DNA of 64,000 bases. Source: Lachnospiraceae bacterium. Lineage in GTDB: Bacteria; Bacillota; Clostridia; Lachnospirales; Lachnospiraceae. The translations under genes and the position numbers were made by a program. The DNA is taken from assembly GCA_011959805.1 (NCBI GenBank), contig BLMC01000007.1, forward strand, positions 1 to 64,000, given 5' to 3'. The notes under the pieces are model-generated. The model had not been told where the DNA came from and did no database searches. It saw only the letters and a list, made by a program, of their open reading frames with translations. Positions 55,240 to 63,804 of this stretch are shown in pieces (positions within the stretch are counted from its first letter, which is position 1; the number at the start of each line of letters is the position of its first letter).

Positions 55240-56079
55240 ATGGATAGGAAAGCAGTTGCAAGGCAAACGCTCTCTATTATGGAACAAGGGCATTATATAT
55301 ATAAGGACAAGCGAGTTGATATCCGTTTGGATTTGGAGGATTCTGTGCATAACAGTTTTCTGATAACACCACAACAGGCAGAAATATTACTTGAAGAGTA
55401 CGACAACTTTGAAGGTACAACAAAGTGCAATGTAAGCGTGGAAAATATCTCTACAGTAGATGCTGTTCTTAGACTTGTAAAAGAAGGAAAAAACAAGATT
55501 GGTGTGTTAAACTTTGCCAGTGCTAAAAATCCGGGTGGTGGTTTTTTGAATGGCGCTATGGCGCAGGAGGAGAGCTTAGCCGCGTCTAGTATCCTATACA
55601 AAACATTGATAGCACACGAGAAATATTATCAAAGTAATCGTGCGCAAAGTTCTATGATGTATACAAATCATGCTATTTTCTCGCCGGATGTTGTGTTTTT
55701 TAGAGATGGTAGATTTCAGCTAGTAGAAAAACCGTTCAAAGCATCTGTATTAACACTTCCAGCAGTGAATATGGGACAAGTGTTATTAAAAGGAGAGAAC
55801 CGTACAGAAGCGGAACGTGTTATGAGACGCAGAATGAAGTTGGCATTGGCAATTTTCGCAAAACAGGAGGCAAAAAATTTAGTGCTGGGCGCTTATGGAT
55901 GTGGCGTGTTCCGCAATGATCCAAAGCTGATTGCCTCTTGGTGGCAGGAGTTGTTGGAGAATGAAGGCATGGGGCAGTATTTTGATTCTATTTTTCATGC
56001 TGTGTTAGATCGTTCTCAGAATGGAGCGACATTATTACAGTTTAAACTAGGACTTTGTAATGCAGTGCGAAGTTTGTAA
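55240..56079 (+). CDS. Bacterial poly(ADP-ribose) glycohydrolase-like protein (TIGR02452/DUF2263)
   Basis: A 279-residue macrodomain-fold protein. The PARG signature GGG-x7-QEE is present as NPGGGFLNGAMAQEESLAASSILY near residue 98; the second Glu is the catalytic acid in characterised enzymes. LGAYGCGVFRNDP near 205 is the usual macrodomain phosphate-binding loop. Such proteins remove ADP-ribose polymers or release ADP-ribose from proteins. No ADP-ribosyltransferase is seen nearby. AAGGAG precedes ATG 55240, and it follows the SEC-C gene by 44 bp. Confidence 0.85.
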   Translation: MDRKAVARQTLSIMEQGHYIYKDKRVDIRLDLEDSVHNSFLITPQQAEILLEEYDNFEGTTKCNVSVENISTVDAVLRLVKEGKNKIGVLNFASAKNPGGGFLNGAMAQEESLAASSILYKTLIAHEKYYQSNRAQSSMMYTNHAIFSPDVVFFRDGRFQLVEKPFKASVLTLPAVNMGQVLLKGENRTEAERVMRRRMKLALAIFAKQEAKNLVLGAYGCGVFRNDPKLIASWWQELLENEGMGQYFDSIFHAVLDRSQNGATLLQFKLGLCNAVRSL

Positions 56080-56169
56080 GAAAACATAGTGGTTAAGATG
56101 TAGGTCTGATATGCTACAGCTCGGCAAGGATGAATTGTAATCGTGTATAAAAGCTTTTCAAAATTAACT

Positions 56170-56198
56170 CTTTACAAATACGATTTTTAGGAATAATA
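56170..56198 (+). promoter_or_regulatory. Promoter of the T-box leader
   Basis: TTTACA (56170-56175), 17-base spacer, TAATAT (56193-56198). Transcription would start near 56205, at the base of the T-box stem I. Confidence 0.6.
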
Positions 56199-56204
56199 TA
56201 GTAA

Positions 56205-56462
56205 TAACAAAAATAAATGACATAAAATGTTGATGAGACGAGTAAGATATTGTAATGTACAAGAGAGGAGTGTCGTTTGCGCTGGAAACACTCTTACAGG
56301 AAATATTTGAAAACTACCTCGGAGTGACCCCAATCCGGTCCGGTGATTCCGTTATAATCGATGAGTGGTCTGTTATCATTTGATTTTGGTATAGACAAGC
56401 AGGGTGGAACCGCGTTGACACGTCCCATGCATTACAGAAAATGTAGTGTATGGGATTTTTTT
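56205..56462 (+). ncRNA. T-box leader, probably threonine-specific, with terminator
   Basis: The T-box sequence AGGGTGGAACCGCG (56401-56414) is exact. Stem I features precede it: GATGAGACGAGTAAG near 56232 and a GAAAACTACC segment at 56310-56318 on the 3' side, which carries the threonine codons ACT and ACC in the expected specifier loop opposite AGTA. The terminator hairpin (CCCATGCATTACA with TGTAGTGTATGGG, 56424-56453) ends in seven T. The 3' sequence competing for the T-box is therefore intact. thrS, the expected target, lies 2.6 kb further on. Confidence 0.88.
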
Positions 56463-56567
56463 ATGCACATAGGCACCAAAGTGAAAGTTGTCATCAAACC
56501 GATTTATCGGTTCGCTGACGGGTGCTCGGCGCGGAGTAGGAGAAGATGAATCTTCTCTACTCGATTG
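56462..56567 (+). repeat. Copy of the dispersed hairpin repeat following the T-box terminator
   Basis: It starts inside the terminator U-run (TTTTTATGCACAT) and ends at CTACTCGATT. Hairpin 1 has GGCACC/GGTGCT with a longer apical part (ACCGATTTATCGGT); hairpin 2 has GAGTAGGAGAAG/CTTCTCTACTC. Confidence 0.65.
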
Positions 56568-57153
56568 TGCGTGTCAATATAGAGAAAATGTACCATTGCA
56601 TGACGCAGCGAGTATACTCAAGTGCATATAGGTGTTTGAATGAAAGATATCAGCAAAACTGATAAACATTTGTGTACAAATAAGAAGGAGGGAGTATGTA
56701 TGAAAAATATATAATAGACATGTAAAATGGAAAAATTTTTGAAGGAGAATAGCTTTGTTAGAATCATGCCAATTGTTAGGAAATGATTGAGAATAGGATA
56801 AAATAGATTGAGATGGCTGTTTTAAGATAGGTGAGTTTTATTCAGATATACGATTGGGTTTATACGAAAGTGATAAAATAGAACAATTAAAAAATCTGCA
56901 GGAAGATAAGCATTAGAAAAAAGTTAAAGAAGCTTTAAAAATTAAGAAATATAAACACTATGGAAGAGAAGAAAACAAAGGATAAAGAGTATCTGTTACC
57001 AGCATTATGTCTAATGATAGGAATCCTTATTAGAATCCTGTTATCACCAGTAAAAAGCGGCCGAATAGCTGTGTTGAGCAACAATACAATTGGATCAAAA
57101 AATGGTTGCAGAAACAAAGCAGATGATATGATGATTGGTGCGCACAAGGATAG
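56568..57153 (+). pseudogene. Decayed coding remnants between T-box and membrane-protein gene
   Basis: No intact gene is present. A frame at about 56827-56916 reads CFKIGEFYSDIRLGLYES and stops at TAG without a usable start. A second frame at 56960-57157 begins MEEKKTKDKEYLLPALCLMI, with one transmembrane helix like the N-terminus of a YfhO-type protein, then loses similarity. These look like remains of larger genes. I cannot name the first one. Confidence 0.4.
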
Positions 57154-58474
57154 GTGAAAGAAATGGAGCAAAAGATTACAAAAGATAATATACTGAAAGA
57201 TTTTAGGAATCAAATATTGCGATCGATTGTTTTGCTTTTGGTAGGAATTATGACAGGGTATTTGATGTTAATGTTGGTATATCTCCTACCTGTGGAAAGA
57301 ATGCAAGAAAATATGTTGAAGTCAGTAGATATTTTGACACAAGAACAGGAGTACCATAAAGTGATTCCGGGATATAATAGTACGCAACTTGATAATTATA
57401 CAGATTCCTGGATGATAGGAAATGCTATTTACGAGAATGTTCTTCCAATATGGAAGAGAGCACTTACTTGTATGAGTGCAGATTATGGTAATGGACCGTT
57501 AAATGGGTTAGCGCGCTACCTAATGGAACCCGGGGGGGGGTATAAATGAAGAAATAGAGTATACTCGATATTGGCATGGTTATCTTGTCATATTAAAACC
57601 ACTACTGCTATTTTTTAATTATGCAGACTTGCGTGTTCTTAGTATGGTGTTGAATATTTTGCTAATGTTTGTTGTTTTCAATACATTCAAAGATATGGGG
57701 TTTGAGAAAGAGGCTTGGGGTTATATTGTGGCAGTTCTTTTTATGATGCCAGTTGTAATTCCACTTTCTATACAGTTTTCTGTAATGTTTTACCTTACCA
57801 ATATTGCATTGTGGATTCTGTTAAAAAAATATGACCAGATTGTAAAAAAGAATGGTATGATATTATACTTTCAGATAATTGGAATGGCAACAAGTTATTT
57901 TGATTTTTTGACGTATCCAATTGCTAGTTTGGGCGTCCCTATGGTGTGTCTGCTTTTGCTTGACAGTGATAATGCACTTTGGTCAAAGATTAGAAAAATC
58001 GTTTATCTTTCCATTAGCTGGGGTTTTGGATATAGCGCAATGTGGGCAGGAAAATGGGTACTCAGCACACTGATTTTAAGAGACAATGTTATAGCAAATG
58101 CGTTGTCACAAATTTTATTGCGTTCTTCTCATATACAAAATGGTGAGAAAATCTCAACGATTGATACATGGATTCGCAATTTGGAGTTCTATTTTGAGAA
58201 ACCATATCTAATATTGATTATCATATGTTTCATTATTGTAATAATAGGAATTTTCAGAAATAGAAAACAAATCGTATCTATTATTGTTGATGCGATTCCT
58301 TTTCTGCTCATAGCAGTAATACCATTTGCTTGGTATGCTTTTGCAGGACAGCATTCTTATGAGCATCATTGGTTTACATTTCGAGGATTAATGACAAGTG
58401 TATTTGCCTGTATGTGCATTTGCGCACAATTATATAGGACAAAAATCAGTTCAGAAAGTTCTTTAAAACAGTGA
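57154..58474 (+). pseudogene. Polytopic membrane protein gene interrupted at a G9 tract
   Basis: The first part (57154-57549) encodes 131 residues with a transmembrane helix (ILRSIVLLLVGIMTGYLMLML) and an extracytoplasmic part ending MEPGGGYK. The frame that continues the protein is one base off: with eight instead of nine G at 57532-57540 the sequence would read on as INEEIEYTRYWHGYLVILKP and then through about eight more transmembrane helices to 58474, about 439 residues in all. I do not know the family; the layout resembles membrane glycosyltransferase-like proteins. It may be phase-variable, a pseudogene or a sequencing error. Confidence 0.6.
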
Positions 58475-58504
58475 TAGAGACAAAGTGACAACCAATAAAA
58501 TCGG

Positions 58505-59039
58505 AGAGATGAGTGGTTATGGAGATGCATCACCATTGTTTTATATCTTTCTGTAATTTTGTATCATTTGGTGGTTCCAATTCAAGTATGTTATCAAATT
58601 TATGCAATTCTTCATGGCAATCTATACGAATGGTATTAATATTGAGCGGGTTTATGGTGATGCAGACGTTATAAAAGCAGTGAGTGGGGGAGAATATATT
58701 ATTGATGATACAATAGAGGGAAATCTTCGTTGGCGTAAAGTTTTTACAGAGGAAAATTTTGTTACTGTTTCCAACTATCAATATAAAGGAGGTGTTACAA
58801 CATTTGATTGTATTAATACATCAGAAACGGAAATTGCTGTAAAGATACCACTTATGAACTACGACAATTATCATGCGCGTGATATTGAATCAGGCAATGC
58901 TTTTCGCATTGTGAATGGAACGGATAATCGGGTATGCATTATGGTTCCGCCAGATTTTGAAGGCAGTATTCGTGTTACCTATGAATTTCCAATTTTATGG
59001 AAGATAGCATATAGTATTTCTGCAATTTCTGTTTTTTAA
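58505..59039 (+). pseudogene. C-terminal fragment of a YfhO-like membrane protein
   Basis: A frame at 58505-58646 encodes one transmembrane helix (WRCITIVLYLSVILYHLVVP); the reading then shifts at about 58620-58650 to the frame ending at 59039, which carries an extracytoplasmic domain (RVYGDADVIKAVSGGEYIID to YEFPILWKIAYSIS). The end of this domain matches the C-terminal layout of YfhO-like membrane proteins. There is no start codon with a ribosome binding site. It is probably a relic of a gene whose N-terminus is lost. Confidence 0.5.
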
Positions 59040-59129
59040 TTGTTGTTGCCGTTGTAGTTGACGGTAGAAAAAAGTTAAATCTTATAAAGTTAAACAACTG
59101 TTTATAATAGTAAAAAAGGAGAAGGAAAA

Positions 59130-61091
59130 ATGAAAATTACATTAAAAGATGGTTCTGTAAAAGAGTATAGCGAGGCAAAATCAATTATTGATATTGCAAA
59201 AGACATTAGTGAGGGACTAGCGCGCGTGGCTTGTGCTGGTGAGATAAACGGTGAGTTGGTAGACCTTAGAACGATGATTGACAACGACTGTGCGCTTAAT
59301 ATTATTACGGCGACAGACCCAAAAGCGCTCTCTGTAATTCGCCATACAGCATCACATGTGCTTGCCGAAGCAGTAAAACGTCTATATCCAGAAGCAAAGA
59401 TTACGATTGGACCTGCGATTGATGATGGATTTTATTATGATTTTGATTCTGAGCCATTTTCAAGGGAAGATTTAGATAAAATTGAAGCAGAGATGAAAAA
59501 AATTATCAAAGAAGGCCATGAAATTACATGTTTTACGCTTCCAAGAGCAGAGGCAATCAAGTTTATGGAAGAAAAAGGAGAACCATTCAAAGTAGAACTA
59601 ATTCAAGATTTGCCAGAAGATGCCGAGATTCGTTTTTATGATCAGGGTGGTTTTGTAGATTTGTGTGCTGGCCCGCACTTAATGAGTACAAAAGGAGTGA
59701 AAGCGTTCAAATTGATTTCTTCTTCTATGGCATATTGGAGAGGGGATTCCAACAAGGCGCGTTTACAGCGTATCTATGGAACTGCATACAATAAAAAGGA
59801 AGAACTTGCAGAACACCTAGATCGTATGGAAGATGCAAAACGCCGTGATCATAACAGACTTGGCCGTGAAATGGAATTATTTACCACAGTGGATGTGATT
59901 GGCCAAGGACTTCCATTATTTACACCTAAGGGAACGAAGATGATTATGAAACTTCAACGTTGGATAGAAGACCTTGAGGATAATGAATGGGGTTATATGA
60001 GAACGCGCACTCCATTGATGGCAAAATCTGACTTATACAAAATATCAGGACATTGGGATCATTATAAGGAAGGCATGTTTGTGTTTGGCGATGAAGAAAA
60101 GGATAAAGAAGTGTATGCGCTTCGCCCAATGACATGTCCATTCCAATATTATGTGTATAAAAATTCGCAGAAGTCCTACCGTGACCTTCCTTGCAGATAC
60201 AGTGAGACTTCTACATTATTTAGAAATGAAGACTCTGGGGAAATGCATGGATTAACGAGAGTGCGTCAGTTTACCATTTCAGAAGGGCATTTAATTGTTA
60301 GACCAGACCAAATGGTAGAAGAATTTAAAGGATGCCTTGCACTTGCTAAATATTGTCTGGAGACGTTGGGAGTAAATGATGATGTAACATATCATTTATC
60401 AAAATGGGACCCCGAAAATAAGGAAAAATATATTGGAGAACCGCAAGTATGGAATGAGACAGAACAACATATTAGGGATATTTTAATAGAACTTGGGATT
60501 CCGTTTGTGGAGGATATTGGAGAAGCTGCATTTTATGGTCCAAAGGTAGACATCAACGCAAAAAATGTGTATGGTAAGGAAGACACAATGATTACAATTC
60601 AATGGGATGCATTACTTGCAGAACAGTTTGATATGTACTATATTGACCAAAACGGCGATAAAGTGCGTCCTTATATTATTCATAGAACTTCTATGGGGTG
60701 TTATGAGCGTACATTGGCATGGTTGATTGAAAAGTATGCAGGAAAATTTCCAACGTGGCTTTGCGCAGAGCAAGTACGAGTGCTTCCTATTTCTGACAAG
60801 TATGAAGCATATGCACAGAAAGTTTGCAAAGAACTGAAAAAAGCAGGAATTGACGTGACTGTTGATAATCGTTCCGAGAAGATTGGCTTTAAAATTCGTG
60901 AGGCGAGATTGGATAAATTGCCATATATGCTTGTAGTAGGACAGCAGGAGGAGGCAGATAATACAGTGTCTATCAGAAGCCGTTTTGCAGGTGACGAGGG
61001 CGCAAAATCGCTTAACAGTTTTATTGCAGATATCACAGAGGAAATTAAAAATAAAACAATTCGTGCGGAAATGCCAATAGAAGAAAAATAA
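59130..61091 (+). CDS. thrS: Threonyl-tRNA synthetase
   Basis: A 653-residue class II synthetase charging tRNA-Thr. It has an N-terminal TGS domain (1-60), the editing domain with HTASHVLAEAVKRLYP near residue 72 and the zinc/metal-type HxxxH, then class II motifs (RPMTCPFQYYVYKNS; GEMHGLTRVRQFTISEGH; HRTSMGCYERTLAWLIEKYAG) and the anticodon-binding domain from about 545. AAGGAG precedes ATG 59130. The immediate upstream sequence shows no T-box; only a weak TATAAT at 59103. Its normal T-box leader seems to be the one at 56205-56462. Confidence 0.97.
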   Translation: MKITLKDGSVKEYSEAKSIIDIAKDISEGLARVACAGEINGELVDLRTMIDNDCALNIITATDPKALSVIRHTASHVLAEAVKRLYPEAKITIGPAIDDGFYYDFDSEPFSREDLDKIEAEMKKIIKEGHEITCFTLPRAEAIKFMEEKGEPFKVELIQDLPEDAEIRFYDQGGFVDLCAGPHLMSTKGVKAFKLISSSMAYWRGDSNKARLQRIYGTAYNKKEELAEHLDRMEDAKRRDHNRLGREMELFTTVDVIGQGLPLFTPKGTKMIMKLQRWIEDLEDNEWGYMRTRTPLMAKSDLYKISGHWDHYKEGMFVFGDEEKDKEVYALRPMTCPFQYYVYKNSQKSYRDLPCRYSETSTLFRNEDSGEMHGLTRVRQFTISEGHLIVRPDQMVEEFKGCLALAKYCLETLGVNDDVTYHLSKWDPENKEKYIGEPQVWNETEQHIRDILIELGIPFVEDIGEAAFYGPKVDINAKNVYGKEDTMITIQWDALLAEQFDMYYIDQNGDKVRPYIIHRTSMGCYERTLAWLIEKYAGKFPTWLCAEQVRVLPISDKYEAYAQKVCKELKKAGIDVTVDNRSEKIGFKIREARLDKLPYMLVVGQQEEADNTVSIRSRFAGDEGAKSLNSFIADITEEIKNKTIRAEMPIEEK

Positions 61092-61361
61092 GAATCATGT
61101 GAAAAACATTTCCAAATCAGTAAAAGACGCTGCCTAAAAAGTATTTTTTACATGAGAAACACGCAAAAGACAACGTTTTTTACTATTATTTGTGCCATTG
61201 GCAGCAGAATGGAAATTAGTTCGTGTATAAATAGGTAGAAATCATAGTTGATTTTGTATTATTAAAAGCCTTAAAGTGTGAAAATTCCTGCAAATGTTGA
61301 CACTTTCCCATATGGAAGCACTAAAAAACAATGATTTGGAATTTTAAGAGAGGAATAATTT

Positions 61362-61841
61362 ATGGATATTTTATTTCATACCGACGAATATGTGTTTTCA
61401 TACAGAGTTGCGGGTATATGCATACAAGATGGAAAAGTGCTATTGCAAAAGCCTACTAACGATACAGCATTTGCATTTCCGGGCGGACATGTAACATTTG
61501 GAGAAAGCAATGAACAGACGCTTATGAGGGAATTTCAAGAGGAAATTGGTGCTGATATTTCAGTAGGAGATTTGAAGTGGGTAGGAGAGATTTTCTTTCC
61601 GTGGAACAATAAGCCATGTCATCAGATTTGTTTGTATTATATTGTAGAGATTAATTCTGAAAATATTCCGACGCAAGGTATGTTTATGGGACAAGAACAA
61701 ATAGAAGGACAGAAATTTAAGCTGGAGTTTCACTGGGTCCCACTGGACGAATTAAAAAATATAGAAGTTTATCCCACAAATATTGTAGAGCTTATGAATC
61801 ATATGGAATATGGTGTACAACATTTTATTTATAGAGAATAA
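61362..61841 (+). CDS. NUDIX hydrolase
   Basis: A 159-residue hydrolase of nucleoside diphosphates linked to other moieties. The Nudix box GX5EX7REUXEEXGU is perfect: GHVTFGESNEQTLMREFQEE followed by IGA. The catalytic glutamates are all present. The substrate cannot be told. An AGAGAGG site precedes ATG 61362. The 270 bp upstream contain no gene or clear terminator. Confidence 0.9.
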   Translation: MDILFHTDEYVFSYRVAGICIQDGKVLLQKPTNDTAFAFPGGHVTFGESNEQTLMREFQEEIGADISVGDLKWVGEIFFPWNNKPCHQICLYYIVEINSENIPTQGMFMGQEQIEGQKFKLEFHWVPLDELKNIEVYPTNIVELMNHMEYGVQHFIYRE

Positions 61842-62253
61842 TCAGAATTTCATTTTATGTAAGTATTTGAGATATTTCTGACAAATCTTATTCCAGTTGG
61901 AGAAGATTCTCATTTTTATTAATGGGAAGAAAAGTATAATTTGGCCTTAGTGGATGTACAATCTTTGAGATATAAGTCTCTTACAGAAATTGTAAGATAA
62001 TTTTCTGCTATGATAATCAATAAAAATAAGAATAACGCAGAATGAAATCAGCCATACTAACCGTAAGGAACTGTGTAGCTAGTACAATAGAAATTAAGAT
62101 GACGCAGAATGATTGTTTTCTATGAAAGGTAGAAGGAATCGTAGCGGTGCTATGGTGATTGACAACAACGCTGTAGAGGAACAATTAGATAAGTTAAGGT
62201 AGCAGTTACTTAATTTTCGTTGCACTAGAATTACTTGAATCGTTCCGAGGCAT
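61842..62253. other. Gap without a supported gene
   Basis: The stretch is AT-rich with many stops. A 26-codon frame at about 62122-62202 (MKGRRNRSGAMVIDNNAVEE) may be a relic but has no ribosome binding site. Nothing else is recognised. Confidence 0.3.
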
Positions 62254-62284
62254 TTTTGACAGTAATAATTAGTGCTGTCAAAAT
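62254..62284 (+). promoter_or_regulatory. Promoter overlapped by a 9-bp inverted repeat before the DUF1540 gene
   Basis: TTTTGACAG (62254-62262) is mirrored by CTGTCAAAA (62275-62283). TTGACA at 62256 and CAAAAT 17 bases later form a possible promoter, so the repeat may be an operator over both boxes. Confidence 0.45.
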
Positions 62285-62319
62285 ATAGAACTAAAGGTGT
62301 GCTAAAATAGGAGGGAATT

Positions 62320-62634
62320 ATGTCTGAATTAACCTGTGGAGTATGTAATTGTACCTATAACAAAGACCATTGCTGCTGTAAGGGCGATATTATGGTGGGC
62401 GGTAAGCATTCTTGTGACTGTGAAGATACCTGCTGTGAGAGTTTCCATAAAAGAAGCGGCGATAGCTTTACAAGTGCTGTTTCTCACCCAAGTCAACATA
62501 TCAGCATTGACTGTGAGGCTGTAAAGTGTGTATACAATACAGATTATCGCTGTAGTGCAGAGCATGTTGACATTAAAGGAAATCATGCAGGCACAAGCGG
62601 AGAAACACTTTGTGCAACTTTCCGTGAGAAATAA
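62320..62634 (+). CDS. DUF1540 protein with two cysteine-rich modules
   Basis: A 104-residue protein with two copies of the DUF1540 module: LTCGVCNCTYNKDHCCCKGD ending in CCESF, and IDCEAVKCVYNTDYRCSAEHVDI ending in CATF. Thirteen or so cysteines suggest metal binding. Family members are common and abundant in Clostridia, some in spores, but the role is not known. AGGAGGG precedes ATG 62320. It is a single gene with its own promoter. Confidence 0.85.
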   Translation: MSELTCGVCNCTYNKDHCCCKGDIMVGGKHSCDCEDTCCESFHKRSGDSFTSAVSHPSQHISIDCEAVKCVYNTDYRCSAEHVDIKGNHAGTSGETLCATFREK

Positions 62635-62651
62635 TAAAATCAAAAAAGCAA

Positions 62652-62680
62652 TTGACAGGGAGTAAATACTATGATAAAGT
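62652..62680 (+). promoter_or_regulatory. Sigma-A promoter of the infC operon
   Basis: A consensus TTGACA (62652-62657) is spaced 17 bases from TAAAGT (62675-62680). The transcript would start near 62687, about 300 bases before infC. Confidence 0.75.
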
Positions 62681-62686
62681 ATTAAT

Positions 62687-62852
62687 GTTTGAGGTAGCTT
62701 AAACAGATACAGGAAAGCAGAGTATCCACTCTCACCCTATGGCGATTAGGCTTATAGGCGTTTATATTTTTGATTTTATTCTAGTGTGTTTTTGCGCATA
62801 TATTGGATGAAAATAAAAGTAAAGTGGATAATCTTGCGGTTATCCACTTTTT
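62687..62852 (+). ncRNA. infC-rpmI-rplT leader with attenuator
   Basis: The leader has a structured part (ACTCTCACCCTATGGCGATT then GGCTTATAGGCG) and a terminator: AAAGTGGATAA (62821-62831) pairs with TTATCCACTTT (62840-62850) before a T-run. Leaders of this kind in Firmicutes are controlled by L20 or by translation state (for example the Bacillus L20 leader). The family cannot be fixed by eye, but an attenuator between promoter and infC is clear. Confidence 0.6.
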
Positions 62853-62943
62853 ATGTGCATGGGCACACAAAGGAAGAATGTCAACAAAGTTGACGGGTGC
62901 CTAGCGCGGCGAACAGGAAAGATAAAATTTTCCTACTCGATTG
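62852..62943 (+). repeat. Copy of the dispersed hairpin repeat inside the infC leader
   Basis: It begins at the terminator U-run (TTTATGTGCATGGGCAC) and ends CCTACTCGATT. Hairpin 1 has GTCAAC-AAA-GTTGAC where the 53.7-kb copy has GTCAGC-AAA-GCTGAT; hairpin 2 has AGGAAA/TTTTCCT. Confidence 0.65.
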
Positions 62944-62985
62944 TTAAATATTTTCTTATGATTTATTTTATGGAGGTGTAAGGTT

Positions 62986-63492
62986 ATTAGCGATTTAATG
63001 ATTAACGAACAAATTAGGGACAGAGAGGTTCGCGTTATCGGTGAGGATGGGGCACAGCTTGGCATCATGTCCTCAAAGGAAGCCATGAGACTGGCGGAGG
63101 AGGCAGGAGTTGATCTTGTGAAGATAGCGCCTACGGCAAAGCCGCCTGTGTGTAAGATTGTTGATTATGGGAAGTTCAAGTATGAACAGACAAGAAAAGA
63201 AAAGGAAGCAAAGAAGAAGCAGAAAATAATTGACGTGAAAGAGATTCGTTTATCTCCAAATATCGATACTAATGACTTGAATACGAAGATAAATGCTGCC
63301 CGAAAATTCCTTACGAAAGGCGACAAAGTGAAAGTAACATTACGATTTAGAGGGCGTGAGATGGCTCACATGCAGAACAGCAAACATATTTTGGTTGAGT
63401 TTGGCGAGAGTTTAAGCGATATCGCAGTGGTCGAGAAGGAGCCAAAAGTAGAGGGCAGAAGTATGACAATGTTTTTAGCTGAGAAACGATAA
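62986..63492 (+). CDS. infC: Translation initiation factor IF-3, probably with an AUU start
   Basis: A 168-residue IF-3, which keeps subunits apart and checks the start codon. NEQIRDREVRVIGEDGAQLG is the N-terminal family signature and DLVKIAPTAKPPVCKIVDYGKFKYE follows; the C-domain contains IDTNDLNTKINAARKFL. The sequence GGAGGTG (62972-62978) is 7 bases from ATT 62986, giving (M)SDLMINEQIRD. The first ATG, at 62998, is 19 bases away and would have no site. AUU starts on infC are the known basis for IF-3 self-repression in E. coli. Confidence 0.93.
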   Translation: MSDLMINEQIRDREVRVIGEDGAQLGIMSSKEAMRLAEEAGVDLVKIAPTAKPPVCKIVDYGKFKYEQTRKEKEAKKKQKIIDVKEIRLSPNIDTNDLNTKINAARKFLTKGDKVKVTLRFRGREMAHMQNSKHILVEFGESLSDIAVVEKEPKVEGRSMTMFLAEKR

Positions 63493-63567
63493 GCAGTTAT
63501 CAAGGTTAAACACTGCTTAGGTCAGTTAAAAGATAGAAGCAATATTGAAGTATAGGAGGAAATAGTT

Positions 63568-63765
63568 ATGCCAAAAATGAAAACCAGCAAAGCAGCTGCA
63601 AAGCGCTTTAAAGTGACAGGAACAGGTAAATTAAAGAGAGCGAAAGCTTATAAGAGCCATATCTTGACAAAGAAAACCACAAAGAGAAAGAGAAATCTCA
63701 GAAAGGCTGCAATTACAGATGCAACCAATGTTAAGAATATGAAGAAGATTTTACCGTATTTGTAA
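63568..63765 (+). CDS. rpmI: 50S ribosomal protein L35
   Basis: A 65-residue basic protein with the L35 signature [21 protein letters not shown] at the start and [20 protein letters not shown] in the middle. AGGAGG precedes ATG 63568. It lies between infC and rplT in the conserved order. Confidence 0.97.
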   Translation: MPKMKTSKAAAKRFKVTGTGKLKRAKAYKSHILTKKTTKRKRNLRKAAITDATNVKNMKKILPYL

Positions 63766-63804
63766 GAAGCGGTGATGTGATTATTTGTTAGGAGGATTTA
63801 AAAA

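Noticed and set aside
56361-56549. Open frame of 62 codons through the T-box and repeat
   Set aside because: It is an RNA leader plus repeat; the frame has no ribosome binding site and the T-box terminator lies inside it.
56568-59100. Insertion sequence or transposon as the cause of the split between T-box and thrS
   Set aside because: No transposase, terminal inverted repeats or target duplication were seen. Only decayed membrane-protein genes are visible.
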